Shown one piece after another: positions 28,393 to 36,874 of a DNA stretch of 64,000 bases (positions within the stretch are counted from its first letter, which is position 1; the number at the start of each line of letters is the position of its first letter). The stretch spans positions 31,723 through 95,722 of the forward strand of contig NZ_JAHFZG010000015.1 of assembly GCF_018619475.1 (NCBI RefSeq), given 5' to 3'. The notes beneath the pieces are model-generated. The model saw only the letters and a program-made list of their open reading frames with translations. It made no database searches and was not told the origin of the DNA. This DNA is from Rhodomicrobium sp. Az07 (lineage in GTDB: Bacteria > Pseudomonadota > Alphaproteobacteria > Rhizobiales > Rhodomicrobiaceae). Made by a program: the position numbers and the translations under genes.

Positions 28393-29385
28393 TTGGCTTC
28401 GCATCCCCTCTCTCATCATGAAATTCTGGGCCTTGTCGCGCCCTTCACTCGGCGCGGCCTGCATCCGGACCTTCAGGCCACCGACAGACAGGAAAGACGA
28501 CTTGTTTTCAAACGGCTCGAACGCGTCGGCGAAACCGAGGATGCGCCCTTTTACACCGAAACGCTCGAACTCCGCTGTGCTGCCAGCCACGCCACGCCAC
28601 ATAAGCTGACGCGCACAACCGTCTGCTCAACCGCGCCGGAAAAGTTCGAGGCGCGGCTCGAAATCGAGGGTCGCGACCTTGCCGACATGCTGGCCTGCAT
28701 CGACACGGTGTCATCGGCGAACCACTTCCGCTTCGGACCGGGGTTCAGTATGGTGAAGTCTTGGCGGCTTCTTCGTGGCAGCGGCGAAACCGTCACCGGG
28801 CTACCCGCGACACAGAAAATCCTCACCCACATGTCGGCCACGCTTGGCGACCTCACCGTAACGGCAACCGCGCCGACAGTTAAGGCCGACCCTGAAACCA
28901 TCATCGAGATCCAGCCGCCGAACGGCGCGCATATGCGCCTGCCTGACGACCTGCTGGCCGTGCTCGGCTGGAACTGGAGCCTCATCCGCAAGCGGTCCGA
29001 CACGTGGCGCGGCATCCTGAAGACGTCCGGTCGCGAACCGGACCGCAGCCGCAGGGCCGAGTTGAACCTCGACAAGATGGTGGAGCATCTCGTCGAGACC
29101 TTCAGCGATGCGCCCGCGCGATTCCACGACAGGCTCTATAAGGCGCGCTGGGGCGTCGCGTTCCGTCGCTCGCTTCCCCTGCTGATCAGCCTCACTCTGA
29201 TCGGGCTTGCGGCCTTGTCCTCACGGCTGGAACTGTCGGAGGACTCGGTCCTGCGCATGCTGATATTCAACGCGCCGCCGCTTCTCATGGCTTCGGTGTT
29301 TTGCATGCGCAGACTGCCGCTGATCGAAATTCCGCCGATGCCAAGGCGACTGAAAGCACCGCAATGGGTCATGGAACCGGCTTGA
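28393..29385 (+). CDS. Hypothetical membrane protein in the MoxR/VWA run
   Basis: 330 residues from TTG 28393, which has GGAG at a good distance; no ATG fits. I do not recognise the family. The first ~250 residues are soluble, mixed alpha/beta, with no catalytic motif I can name. Two hydrophobic helices follow near residues 260-279 (SLPLLISLTLIGLAAL) and 289-306 (MLIFNAPPLLMASVFC), then a Pro-rich tail. It lies between the CBS-HEPN gene and moxR on the same strand, with gaps of about 200 and 155 bases, so it may work with them; this is from context only. Confidence 0.7.
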   Translation: MASHPLSHHEILGLVAPFTRRGLHPDLQATDRQERRLVFKRLERVGETEDAPFYTETLELRCAASHATPHKLTRTTVCSTAPEKFEARLEIEGRDLADMLACIDTVSSANHFRFGPGFSMVKSWRLLRGSGETVTGLPATQKILTHMSATLGDLTVTATAPTVKADPETIIEIQPPNGAHMRLPDDLLAVLGWNWSLIRKRSDTWRGILKTSGREPDRSRRAELNLDKMVEHLVETFSDAPARFHDRLYKARWGVAFRRSLPLLISLTLIGLAALSSRLELSEDSVLRMLIFNAPPLLMASVFCMRRLPLIEIPPMPRRLKAPQWVMEPA

Positions 29386-29540
29386 TTCGGTTCGGACTTA
29401 AGTAGAACGCGGCTTTTCGGTCACGAAAATGGGGCAGGAAAAACGAAAAACTGGCCATCTCCGCCGAATGATCCGGGGAACAAGGCAACTACTTGCGCAT
29501 TCACAAGTATACTGATCAATTTTGCGCCGAATGGTGAGGA

Positions 29541-30650
29541 ATGGCCGGAAACCCGATGAATGTCCCCCCCGTCTCGATCGCGACCGCGAAGGCGGCCCTG
29601 ATCGAGCAGTTCGCCAACCCCGTCCTGCGGCGCAGGGCGACGATGCTTTGGGGGACGCGCGGTGTGGGCAAATCCTCCATTATCCGCCAGGTGGCGGCCC
29701 ATTACGGCGTGCCGCTTGTGGATCTTCGCCTCACCACCATCGAGCCGGTGGACATTCGCGGTGCGATCTACGCGGACGATTCGCTCGCGAAGACGGTGTG
29801 GTTTCCGCCGGAGTTCCTGCCCGGTCGCGACCAGCCGGAAGGCATCCTTTTCCTCGACGAACTGACCGCCGCCGACCAGCGACTGCAAATTTCGGCCTAT
29901 TCTCTGATCCTCGACCGCCGCGTCGGGCATTATGAACTGCCGGACGGCTGGCAGGTGATCGCGGCGGGCAATGCCAGCTTCCACGGCGCCGTGTGTCACG
30001 ACATGGGCACCGCGCTGGCGGATCGCATGTTTCACTTCCACGTGCAAAGCGTGATCGACGCCTTTCTCGAACACGCGATGGCCAACGATTTCGCGCCGGA
30101 GGTCATGGCCTATCTCAAGGTGCGCCCCGACAAGCTCGACGACACCGAGGCGCAGCTTTCAAACGATCATCTCATCGGCTCCAGCCCGCGCGGCTGGGAA
30201 GACATCTCGAATGTTCTGAAGTCGGAGATGTCGGAGCACGCGAAGCGCATTTTCGTGCAGGGACGCATCGGCGCTTCGAACGCCGCGGAATTTTTCGGAG
30301 TTCTGCGCGAAATCCAGGCGAGCATTGACGTCTTCAAGCTCATGGAAGCGAAGCCCGGCGCCGAGACGGTGGCACTGCTGCCACGTTCCCTCGACGGGCT
30401 CTACGGCATGACATATGGGCTTCTCGCGGCCTGCAAGGACAGTGACACCGTAACGCGCGCGCTCGAAATCATGGAACAGCTTCCGGAAATCCGGGCCGAC
30501 ATCCGCCTGCCGCTTCGCGAGGTGCAGACGCTCGCCATGGAACTCATCATGCAAAAGGCGCTGTCGAACGGCCTTGAGGGCGTGATCCTCGAAAGCCCGG
30601 CCTATGCCCGCTACGCCGAGGCGCGCGCCAAGGAACCGACCTATGCCTGA
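29541..30650 (+). CDS. MoxR-type AAA+ ATPase
   Basis: 369 residues. Walker A GTRGVGKS (38-45), Walker B ILFLDEL, sensor-1 region VIAAGNASFHG, and the AAA lid in the C-terminal third. MoxR ATPases act as chaperones that load or activate partners, nearly always with a neighbouring von Willebrand A protein. Here the partner gene starts inside this one (8-base overlap), a strong sign of coupling. The substrate is unknown. Confidence 0.92.
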   Translation: MAGNPMNVPPVSIATAKAALIEQFANPVLRRRATMLWGTRGVGKSSIIRQVAAHYGVPLVDLRLTTIEPVDIRGAIYADDSLAKTVWFPPEFLPGRDQPEGILFLDELTAADQRLQISAYSLILDRRVGHYELPDGWQVIAAGNASFHGAVCHDMGTALADRMFHFHVQSVIDAFLEHAMANDFAPEVMAYLKVRPDKLDDTEAQLSNDHLIGSSPRGWEDISNVLKSEMSEHAKRIFVQGRIGASNAAEFFGVLREIQASIDVFKLMEAKPGAETVALLPRSLDGLYGMTYGLLAACKDSDTVTRALEIMEQLPEIRADIRLPLREVQTLAMELIMQKALSNGLEGVILESPAYARYAEARAKEPTYA

Positions 30651-32028
30651 CGGCAGCGCCTCAAGCGACTTCGGCGCGGGCAAGGGTCTGCCGCCCGGCC
30701 ATCGCGGCACGCGAGCCATTCAGCGCATGGTGGAATTCGCCCCATCCACGGGGGGCCTCGCGCTGTGGGTGAAGCATCTCGATGTGTCGGACCCGGCAGC
30801 GCCCGTCGTCTCGACGGACGGAACCACGCTTCGCTACGGCCCGTCCTTTCCGGAAACGCCGCTTGCGGAGCAAGTGGGGTTTGTGGCTCACGAGGTGCTG
30901 CATGTCGCGCTGCGTCATCCGCAACGCTATCTTGAATTGCAGCAGCTTCTCGGCGATGTCGATCTCGACCTTTTCAACATCTGCGCCGACGCCATCGTCA
31001 ACAGCTCGCTGTCGCATCTGACCTGGCTCAGGCTGCCGCGCCGCTCGGTTTATCTGGACGAGCTTCTGCGCGATACGCTCGGCATCCGCGAGGACGTGGA
31101 GAAATCGCTGCTCGAATGGGATGTGGAGCGGCTTTATCGCGCCATCGACGACCGTCAGCAGGCGGACAACGGCGGAAAGCGCGATCAGCGCCGGGAGAAG
31201 CAGGGCGGCTCAGAGGAAAGTCAGGACGGCAAGAACGGCCGCGAAACACAGCAGGGTCAACAGACGAAGCCCGACGAGCGGAAGGACGGCCCGAAGGCCG
31301 CGACGGCGCGCGCCATGGCCGCAGGTGCCTTGCGCGACCTCGTGCCCACACCCGATCCCGATTCCCCGCCCGAGGCCGAAGCGCAGGCCGCGCGGCTATG
31401 GAGCGAACGCATCGAGCGGAGCCACGCCAGCGACGGCATGCACTCGATGCTGCGCGCGCTCGTCGCCGACCTGCCGAAGATAAAAACCCCTTGGGAGCGC
31501 GCGCTTCGATCGCAACTCGCCCGCGCGCTGTCGAAGAAGCTCGATCTGTCATGGTCGCGCCCCGCCCGCTCCTATATCGCCAATCAGGGGCGCATGGGCA
31601 CGCGGCGCATGCCGTTCGAGCCGGGCGTCAGCCTCGCGAAGCCCGTGCCGCGCCTCGTGGTGGTGGTGGATGTGTCGGGCTCGGTCGACGAAAAAATGCT
31701 CGACCGTTTCGCGCTGGAAATCGAGGCGATCACGCGTCGGCAGGAGGCCGGGCTGATGCTCATCATCGGTGACGACCGCGTAAGGAAGGTGGCGCGCTAC
31801 GAGCCGGGCGTCTCAAACCTGCGCGAGATCGAGTTCGACGGGCGCGGCGACACCGACTTCACGCCGCTCCTCATGGAAGCGGACAAATACGCCCCCGACA
31901 TCGCCGTGGTCCTGACCGACCTCGATGGCCCGGCGCGCTTCCGTCCGCGCTGGCCCGTCTTATGGGCCGTGCCGGAAGCCTTCGCGAATGCGGCGGCTCC
32001 CTTCGGCCGCAAGCTCGTACTGAGCTGA
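30643..32028 (+). CDS. VWA-domain protein with N-terminal HExxH metallopeptidase-like domain (DUF2201 type)
   Basis: 461 residues. The N-terminal ~165 residues carry a zinc-peptidase motif His83-Glu84-x-x-His87 (AHEVLHVALRHP), with FNICADAIVNSSL continuing the domain. A hydrophilic linker (about 170-225, Gln/Glu/Lys/Arg) follows. The C-terminal domain is VWA-like with a MIDAS motif D343-x-S-x-S347 (VVVDVSGSVDE). The arrangement matches the DUF2201 metallopeptidase/VWA-like family that partners MoxR ATPases. The start at 30643 overlaps the moxR stop; the frame opens earlier at 30604 but overlap and motif spacing favour 30643. Confidence 0.9.
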   Translation: MPDGSASSDFGAGKGLPPGHRGTRAIQRMVEFAPSTGGLALWVKHLDVSDPAAPVVSTDGTTLRYGPSFPETPLAEQVGFVAHEVLHVALRHPQRYLELQQLLGDVDLDLFNICADAIVNSSLSHLTWLRLPRRSVYLDELLRDTLGIREDVEKSLLEWDVERLYRAIDDRQQADNGGKRDQRREKQGGSEESQDGKNGRETQQGQQTKPDERKDGPKAATARAMAAGALRDLVPTPDPDSPPEAEAQAARLWSERIERSHASDGMHSMLRALVADLPKIKTPWERALRSQLARALSKKLDLSWSRPARSYIANQGRMGTRRMPFEPGVSLAKPVPRLVVVVDVSGSVDEKMLDRFALEIEAITRRQEAGLMLIIGDDRVRKVARYEPGVSNLREIEFDGRGDTDFTPLLMEADKYAPDIAVVLTDLDGPARFRPRWPVLWAVPEAFANAAAPFGRKLVLS

Positions 32029-32122
32029 TACGAGTTTTGCAGACAACCCCGGTTGATCAGCGCGCGGTTCTTCCGGCGTCCCCCGATTTCATGTAGAACG
32101 TCTTTAATCTCGGAGGGGCATC

Positions 32123-32800
32123 ATGAACGGCTTGCTTGCAGCGGCGTCCGCCTTTTTCATTTTGCATCTTTTTCCATCGACCCCGCTCAGGCGCAGGTCG
32201 GTCGCCATCGCGGGGGAAGGTGCGTACACCGCAATCTTTTCGATCCTCTCGCTTGCCACGCTCTGGTGGGCAGTCACCGAGTTCAACGCCGCGGTTCCGG
32301 GCGAGAAGCTCTGGTCCATGCCCGCGTGGTGGATCTGGATCGCGGCGATACTGATCCTTTTCGCATACATCCTGATCGTCGGCGGCTTGGCGACGCCGAA
32401 CCCCTCTTCTCCCGGCGCGGAGAAGGTGCTCGAAAAAGGCGACGCGGCGGGCGGTATTTTCGCGATCACGCGCCATCCCGTGATGTGGGGCATCGCCATT
32501 TGGGCCTTCGCGCACCTGCTTTCACAGGGGACGTGGCGCGGCGTTTTCTTTTTCGGGGCGCTCGCGGCTACCGCGCTGATCGGGAGTTGGCTTCAGCAAC
32601 GCCGCAAACGGGCGACGGTGCCAGGCTGGGCCGATTTCGAGGCTAAGACGTCGTTCGTCCCCTTTGCGGCTATGGCGGATGGCCGCGCGCATCTCAGTTT
32701 CGCGCGACTCGGCTGGTGGCGCGTCGCAATCGGCGTTGCGCTCTGGGCGGCGGCGTTTCATTTTCACTCGTGGTTCGCCGGAGTTCCGACGATCCGCTGA
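32123..32800 (+). CDS. NnrU family membrane protein
   Basis: 225 residues, about six hydrophobic segments (MNGLLAAASAFFILHLFPS, GAYTAIFSILSLATLWWAV, WIWIAAILILFAYILIVGG, and others). The motif ITRHPVMWGIAIWAFAHLL is typical of the NnrU/isoprenylcysteine methyltransferase-like family. NnrU was first linked to nitric-oxide metabolism, but the family is broad and no denitrification gene is nearby. Strong GGAGGGG ribosome site. A terminator follows. Confidence 0.85.
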   Translation: MNGLLAAASAFFILHLFPSTPLRRRSVAIAGEGAYTAIFSILSLATLWWAVTEFNAAVPGEKLWSMPAWWIWIAAILILFAYILIVGGLATPNPSSPGAEKVLEKGDAAGGIFAITRHPVMWGIAIWAFAHLLSQGTWRGVFFFGALAATALIGSWLQQRRKRATVPGWADFEAKTSFVPFAAMADGRAHLSFARLGWWRVAIGVALWAAAFHFHSWFAGVPTIR

Positions 32801-32807
32801 CGCGCAG

Positions 32808-32837
32808 AAACGCCGCCCCTGTCAAGGGTGGCGTTTT
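32808..32837 (+). terminator. Rho-independent terminator after nnrU-like gene
   Basis: Stem AAACGCCGCCC / GGGTGGCGTTT (one G-U pair) with a seven-base loop and a T4 end, eight bases after the stop. It lies between convergent genes and could also work for the L,D-transpeptidase gene on the other strand. Confidence 0.75.
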
Positions 32838-32858
32838 CATGCGCGATACGCTTCGCAA

Positions 32859-34562
32859 TCACCAGCGGCCGAACAGCGAATCGAGAAAACCGCCCCGGAA
32901 GCTTGCATTGTTGCGCCATGTGCGCGGCGGCGCATCCGCCGCGTCGTCTTCCGCGTAACGCGAGCGGCGCTGAGTGGAAGCCATCTCAAGCTGGACGGGC
33001 GCCAAGTGGTCCTTGCCGCGCGAAATCTGCGACCACTTGCCATCGAGCGCCTGCGTGATGCGCCGTTCGTGGCCGTAAACGTCGGGGAAGGTGTGGAGCT
33101 TGCCCTGATCGTCCACAAGCGCGGTGAAATAGGTCGTGTGGATCGGGATCCGCCGTTCGATGTCGAACTCATTGTCGCTCCCGCCCTTGCGAAGCGCTTC
33201 GCGGACCTGCGCCGGTTCGAGCCCCTTGTCCTCCCTCAGGAGGATTTCAGCGAGGCCGATCGGGTTATGCACGCGCATGCAGCCGTGACTGTAAGTTCGC
33301 CGCGCCTTGTTGAACATCCACTTGTCGGGGGGATAGGCGTCGTGCATGAAGACGGTGTGCTGGCTCGGGAAGGAGAATTTCACCTTGCCCATCACGCTCT
33401 TGGGGCCGTTGGGCTGCACCACGTTGAAAATGCGGATGTCCGTTCGGTACCAGTTGATGCGTCGCCAGTCGACTTTCTCCCCATCCTTGTTGAGAAGTTC
33501 GAGCTGCCATTCGCGCATCATACCGCCGCCGCGCCGAAGGCTCGGCAGGATCTCGCGCACCTTGATGGATTCGGGAACGATCCATGTGGGATTGAAGGTG
33601 ATCTTCTTCAGCGTGCGGGTGAAGACCGGCGTCTGCTTGTCGAGTTGTCCGGCGACGATGCGTTCCTTGCGGATCACAGCGCCATTCTTCACCACGCGTT
33701 GCATGAACTCCGGAATGTTGTTCCAGACATGGAGGTCGCCGAGGTCCGCCGGCATCCAGCGCCACTGCTCCATGTTTGCAAGGAGGCGCCTGGCGACGGC
33801 ATTCTTCTTCTTGTCGCGCAGCGCGAGATATTTCTGGCGCAGTTTCTCGAACTGGGCATGCTGCGGATGAAGCTTGCGCAGATAGGCGTCCGGCTCGTCG
33901 GTAGCGGCGATACCATCGAGGATCGCTTCGGGCGTCAGGAGTTGCGGGCGCCGGTCGAGATAAGAGCTGAGTCGCTCGGTGGGATTGATGATGCGTCCGC
34001 CCCGCGCGAAGCGCGCATATTTCAGCACGGCGCGCGAAATGTCGATTTCGCCCGCGGCAATGAATTCCGGCTTCTGGTCGCCGACGCGCGTGGCGGCGGT
34101 TTGTTGGCTTTGATCGAGCCCTGAAGGAAGCGCGAAGTCGCGCGGATCGAGCCCGTAGTCGGCGGCGCGGGCGATTTCGGCGGCGACGCTCGCGGTTCTT
34201 GCAGTGGTCTCGCCCGACGCGGCAAGCCAGAGCGGGGCATAGCGGCGATTTTCATAGAAGGAAAGAAGCGCGGCGCGCTCGTTGCGTTCCTCATCGTCGG
34301 CACCGGTGGGGAGCGTAAGGAGCACCTGCCGCAATGCCTTACCCTGTGGCGTGAGCGGGGCCGGAGCGGCGGCCGCATCGATGGCTTGACGGTCTTCGGC
34401 GGTCGGCACCGCCGCGAGCGGTTCTTTTTCAGCGACCGAACCGTCGTTGGAAACGGCCTCCAACGGCGTTGCAGGCTCGGCCTGCTCCGCCTGTGAATAC
34501 GCCGGCGACGCGAACGCTATCGCCGGAAAAACGAAGAACGCAAAGAAGAGCCGCCCCGTCAT
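32859..34562 (-). CDS. L,D-transpeptidase, YcbB/LdtD type
   Basis: 567 residues from ATG 34562 (GGGAG upstream). Signal peptide: LFFAFFVFPAIAFASPAYSQA. A large N-terminal part (scaffold and peptidoglycan-binding-like region, YENRRYAPLWLAASGETT) precedes the YkuD catalytic domain, which begins with VPESIKVREILPSLRRGGG and ends with SYSHGCMRVHNPIGLAE, His426 and Cys428 being the active pair. The size and long insertion before the Cys are as in E. coli YcbB/LdtD, which makes meso-Dap-meso-Dap (3-3) crosslinks. It is the third L,D-transpeptidase in this window and differs from the other two. Convergent with the nnrU-like gene. Confidence 0.93.
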   Translation of the reverse strand: MTGRLFFAFFVFPAIAFASPAYSQAEQAEPATPLEAVSNDGSVAEKEPLAAVPTAEDRQAIDAAAAPAPLTPQGKALRQVLLTLPTGADDEERNERAALLSFYENRRYAPLWLAASGETTARTASVAAEIARAADYGLDPRDFALPSGLDQSQQTAATRVGDQKPEFIAAGEIDISRAVLKYARFARGGRIINPTERLSSYLDRRPQLLTPEAILDGIAATDEPDAYLRKLHPQHAQFEKLRQKYLALRDKKKNAVARRLLANMEQWRWMPADLGDLHVWNNIPEFMQRVVKNGAVIRKERIVAGQLDKQTPVFTRTLKKITFNPTWIVPESIKVREILPSLRRGGGMMREWQLELLNKDGEKVDWRRINWYRTDIRIFNVVQPNGPKSVMGKVKFSFPSQHTVFMHDAYPPDKWMFNKARRTYSHGCMRVHNPIGLAEILLREDKGLEPAQVREALRKGGSDNEFDIERRIPIHTTYFTALVDDQGKLHTFPDVYGHERRITQALDGKWSQISRGKDHLAPVQLEMASTQRRSRYAEDDAADAPPRTWRNNASFRGGFLDSLFGRW

Positions 34563-34853
34563 TCCAATACTCCCTGGACGCAGTGTTAGGGGCAAGATAG
34601 AGGTCGAAACTGGCGCGAAACCTGAGTTAACCGATCTTCATGAATGCGGGTTGTCCGGCGCGGCTTTTGCCGTTTGTCAAGTTGGCCGCGCGGCGGCGTT
34701 CGGATTTCGCCGCTCGTTGGCCAATGCGCAAGACTGCTTCAAGGGCGCCGGATGCTACACGTGATTCACATCCGCTGCTGGCATTCTCAGCAAATCTCAA
34801 GTTCGCTCCCCTGGGAAACGCATCCGCCAGGTCATTGAAGAAGCGATGAAGCC

Positions 34854-36080
34854 GTGACGGACTTGACCAAGAGCCATAAAGAAAGCCCAACCGGCGTTGG
34901 CTCGGCCGGCGAAGTCTTTATGGCCTTCCTCAAGCTTGGCCTTACCTCCTTCGGCGGGCCGATTGCCCATTTGGGCTACTTCCGTGACGAACTCGTGGAG
35001 CGGCGCAAGTGGATCGATGAAAAGGGCTATGCCGACCTCCTGGCGTTGACCCAATTCCTGCCGGGCCCGGCGTCGAGCCAGATGGGCTTCGCACTGGGGC
35101 TCTTGCGTGGCGGTCCGCTTGGCGCGTTTGCGGCTTGGGCGGCTTTCACGCTACCGTCTGCCATACTCCTGACCTTGTTTGCTTTCGGCGCAGCAGCGTT
35201 TGACGGTCCGATGGGAAGCGGCATCATCGTCGGCCTCAAGATCGCTGCCGTCGCCATCGTGGCGCAGGCGGTATGGGGCATGGCACGGAACCTGTGTCCC
35301 GACCGCGAACGAGCAACCATTGCGCTCGCAGCCGCGTTGATCGTCGTCCTTGTGCCGGACTTGCTCGCACAGGTGGCAGCGATCTCCATCGGTGCCGCGG
35401 CGGGTCTGCTGTTCTGCCGTAGTGACCATGAGGCCGTCGACAGCCACATCGCCTTTCCCGTTTCGAGGACAGTCGGTGTTGCCTCGCTTGCTCTCTTCTT
35501 CGTTCTGCTGTTCGGGCTGCCCATCGCAACCGTCGCCTCGTCCTCGCAGGGGCTGGCCGTCTTCGACTCGTTTTACCGAGCGGGTTCCCTCGTCTTCGGC
35601 GGTGGACACGTCGTGCTGCCGCTTCTCGAAACGGAGGTGGTGCGAAACGGCTGGGTCAATCAAGATCAGTTTCTTGCCGGCTACGGGGCGACGCAGGCCG
35701 TTCCGGGGCCGCTCTTCACCTTCGCCGCCTATCTCGGAGCGGTGTTGGGGCCGGAGCCCAACGGCCTCGCCGGGGCAGGCATTGCCCTCATTGCCATATT
35801 CCTGCCCGGCTTTCTGATTCTGCTCGGGGTCATTCCGTTCTGGGACAGCTTTCGCAAACGCGAAAGCGCGCAAGCCTCGATGCGCGGGGCCAACGCCGCC
35901 GTTGTCGGCATCCTTGGCGCCGCGCTCTACGATCCGGTGTTCACCGGTGGGATCACCGGGCCTTACGCCTTCGCCTTGGCGCTCACCTGTTTCGTGCTGC
36001 TTATGGCCTGGAAGGCACCCCCCTGGATCGTCGTGCTTGTCGCGGCGGCGGGCGGGATCGTGATCGGCCTCGCGCGTTGA
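34854..36080 (+). CDS. chrA: Chromate transporter ChrA
   Basis: 408 residues (long-chain CHR family) from GTG 34854. Two homologous halves are visible: the first has FLKLGLTSFGGPIAHLGYFRD and FLPGPASSQMGFALGL, the second has AGSLVFGGGHVVLPLLE and ATQAVPGPLFTFAAYLGA. Each half has about five to six membrane segments. It exports chromate from the cytoplasm. No chrB regulator is adjacent. The 290-base region upstream separates it from the divergent L,D-transpeptidase gene. Base composition is like its neighbours. Confidence 0.93.
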   Translation: MTDLTKSHKESPTGVGSAGEVFMAFLKLGLTSFGGPIAHLGYFRDELVERRKWIDEKGYADLLALTQFLPGPASSQMGFALGLLRGGPLGAFAAWAAFTLPSAILLTLFAFGAAAFDGPMGSGIIVGLKIAAVAIVAQAVWGMARNLCPDRERATIALAAALIVVLVPDLLAQVAAISIGAAAGLLFCRSDHEAVDSHIAFPVSRTVGVASLALFFVLLFGLPIATVASSSQGLAVFDSFYRAGSLVFGGGHVVLPLLETEVVRNGWVNQDQFLAGYGATQAVPGPLFTFAAYLGAVLGPEPNGLAGAGIALIAIFLPGFLILLGVIPFWDSFRKRESAQASMRGANAAVVGILGAALYDPVFTGGITGPYAFALALTCFVLLMAWKAPPWIVVLVAAAGGIVIGLAR

Positions 36081-36161
36081 ACACGGGCGAAGCTCAGGCT
36101 TCCCTTCTGCGCATTTTGCGCTAAACACGCATGAAACTTTATCGATTATGGATCAGATCCC

Positions 36162-36524
36162 GTGCTGCGTTTTGTTCCGTTTCTGGCGTTACCGCTTCTC
36201 GCCGCCGCTTGCGCTCCGGTCGCGACTTCGATCCCCGCCGCGAATCAGTTTGTTCTGGTTGAACCGGAACGGTACAGGACGACAACGGAGCGGGAACTTG
36301 CGCAGCAATTCGCCGAAAACGACTGTAAGGCGAGAGCGCTCGCGGCAAGCGCGGCGGTTCAGAAAGCCGGACAGTCGGGCCATTCGCAGAGGGGCTCGCC
36401 TTCGGGCGACAGCTCCAATCTCGGGGCGACGATCCGCAACCGCCGCCAGTCGGATGAGATGCACGCGGCAACCTTCACGGCGTGCATGAACAAGGCCGGT
36501 TTTCTGCTGAAGCCTCCGGTTTGA
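36162..36524 (+). CDS. Small lipoprotein
   Basis: 120 residues from GTG 36162. N-terminal hydrophobic segment with lipobox LAAAC (Cys17). The remainder is polar, with four Cys in total including NDCKARAL and FTACMNKAGFL, which suggests a small disulphide-linked fold. No family recognised; short lipoproteins with a terminal 'ACMxxxGF' segment are common in alphaproteobacteria. The region after it has no gene for 350 bases. Confidence 0.7.
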   Translation: MLRFVPFLALPLLAAACAPVATSIPAANQFVLVEPERYRTTTERELAQQFAENDCKARALAASAAVQKAGQSGHSQRGSPSGDSSNLGATIRNRRQSDEMHAATFTACMNKAGFLLKPPV

Positions 36525-36874
36525 GTCAGCGCCCGGCTTGAGCCGGTCGGATCGGCGAGCTACACGAACGTCTCAAACAGCCTGAGGGGGGACGATCGCG
36601 CGATCAGCAGCGGCGGAGGCGGTTTCGACCGCCGGCCAGCACCGATGCGCCACGCCTCCGAAAAGTGCCATCCCGCACCGGTGAGCGCCGGGGAAATTTC
36701 CCAAGTTCGTGAATTTTCGCGAATGCGCGTTTTCGTCATTGACGGGAGGCGCGCATTTCATCACCATGCGGCCATTTGCGGAGGGGCAAGTTTCAGCAAG
36801 TTCATCGGCGCATGTGAGAAGGAGAAGGCGTAAAACTAGCACAAGGGGGGAATGTCACGCAAGGGGTAAATGGA
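36525..36874. other. 350-base intergenic region
   Basis: No convincing gene. A small hairpin GGCGGT-TTCG-ACCGCC lies at 36618-36633 without a T-run. G/A-rich stretches near 36820-36870 precede the MGS/amidohydrolase start. No clear promoter motif. Confidence 0.4.

Noticed and set aside
34563..34853. Possible small genes between the L,D-transpeptidase and chrA
   Set aside because: Frames exist on both strands but none has a ribosome site or plausible composition; treated as a divergent promoter region.
36618..36633. Hairpin GGCGGT-TTCG-ACCGCC as a terminator
   Set aside because: No T-run and it lies over 90 bases after the lipoprotein stop, so it was only mentioned in the intergenic entry.
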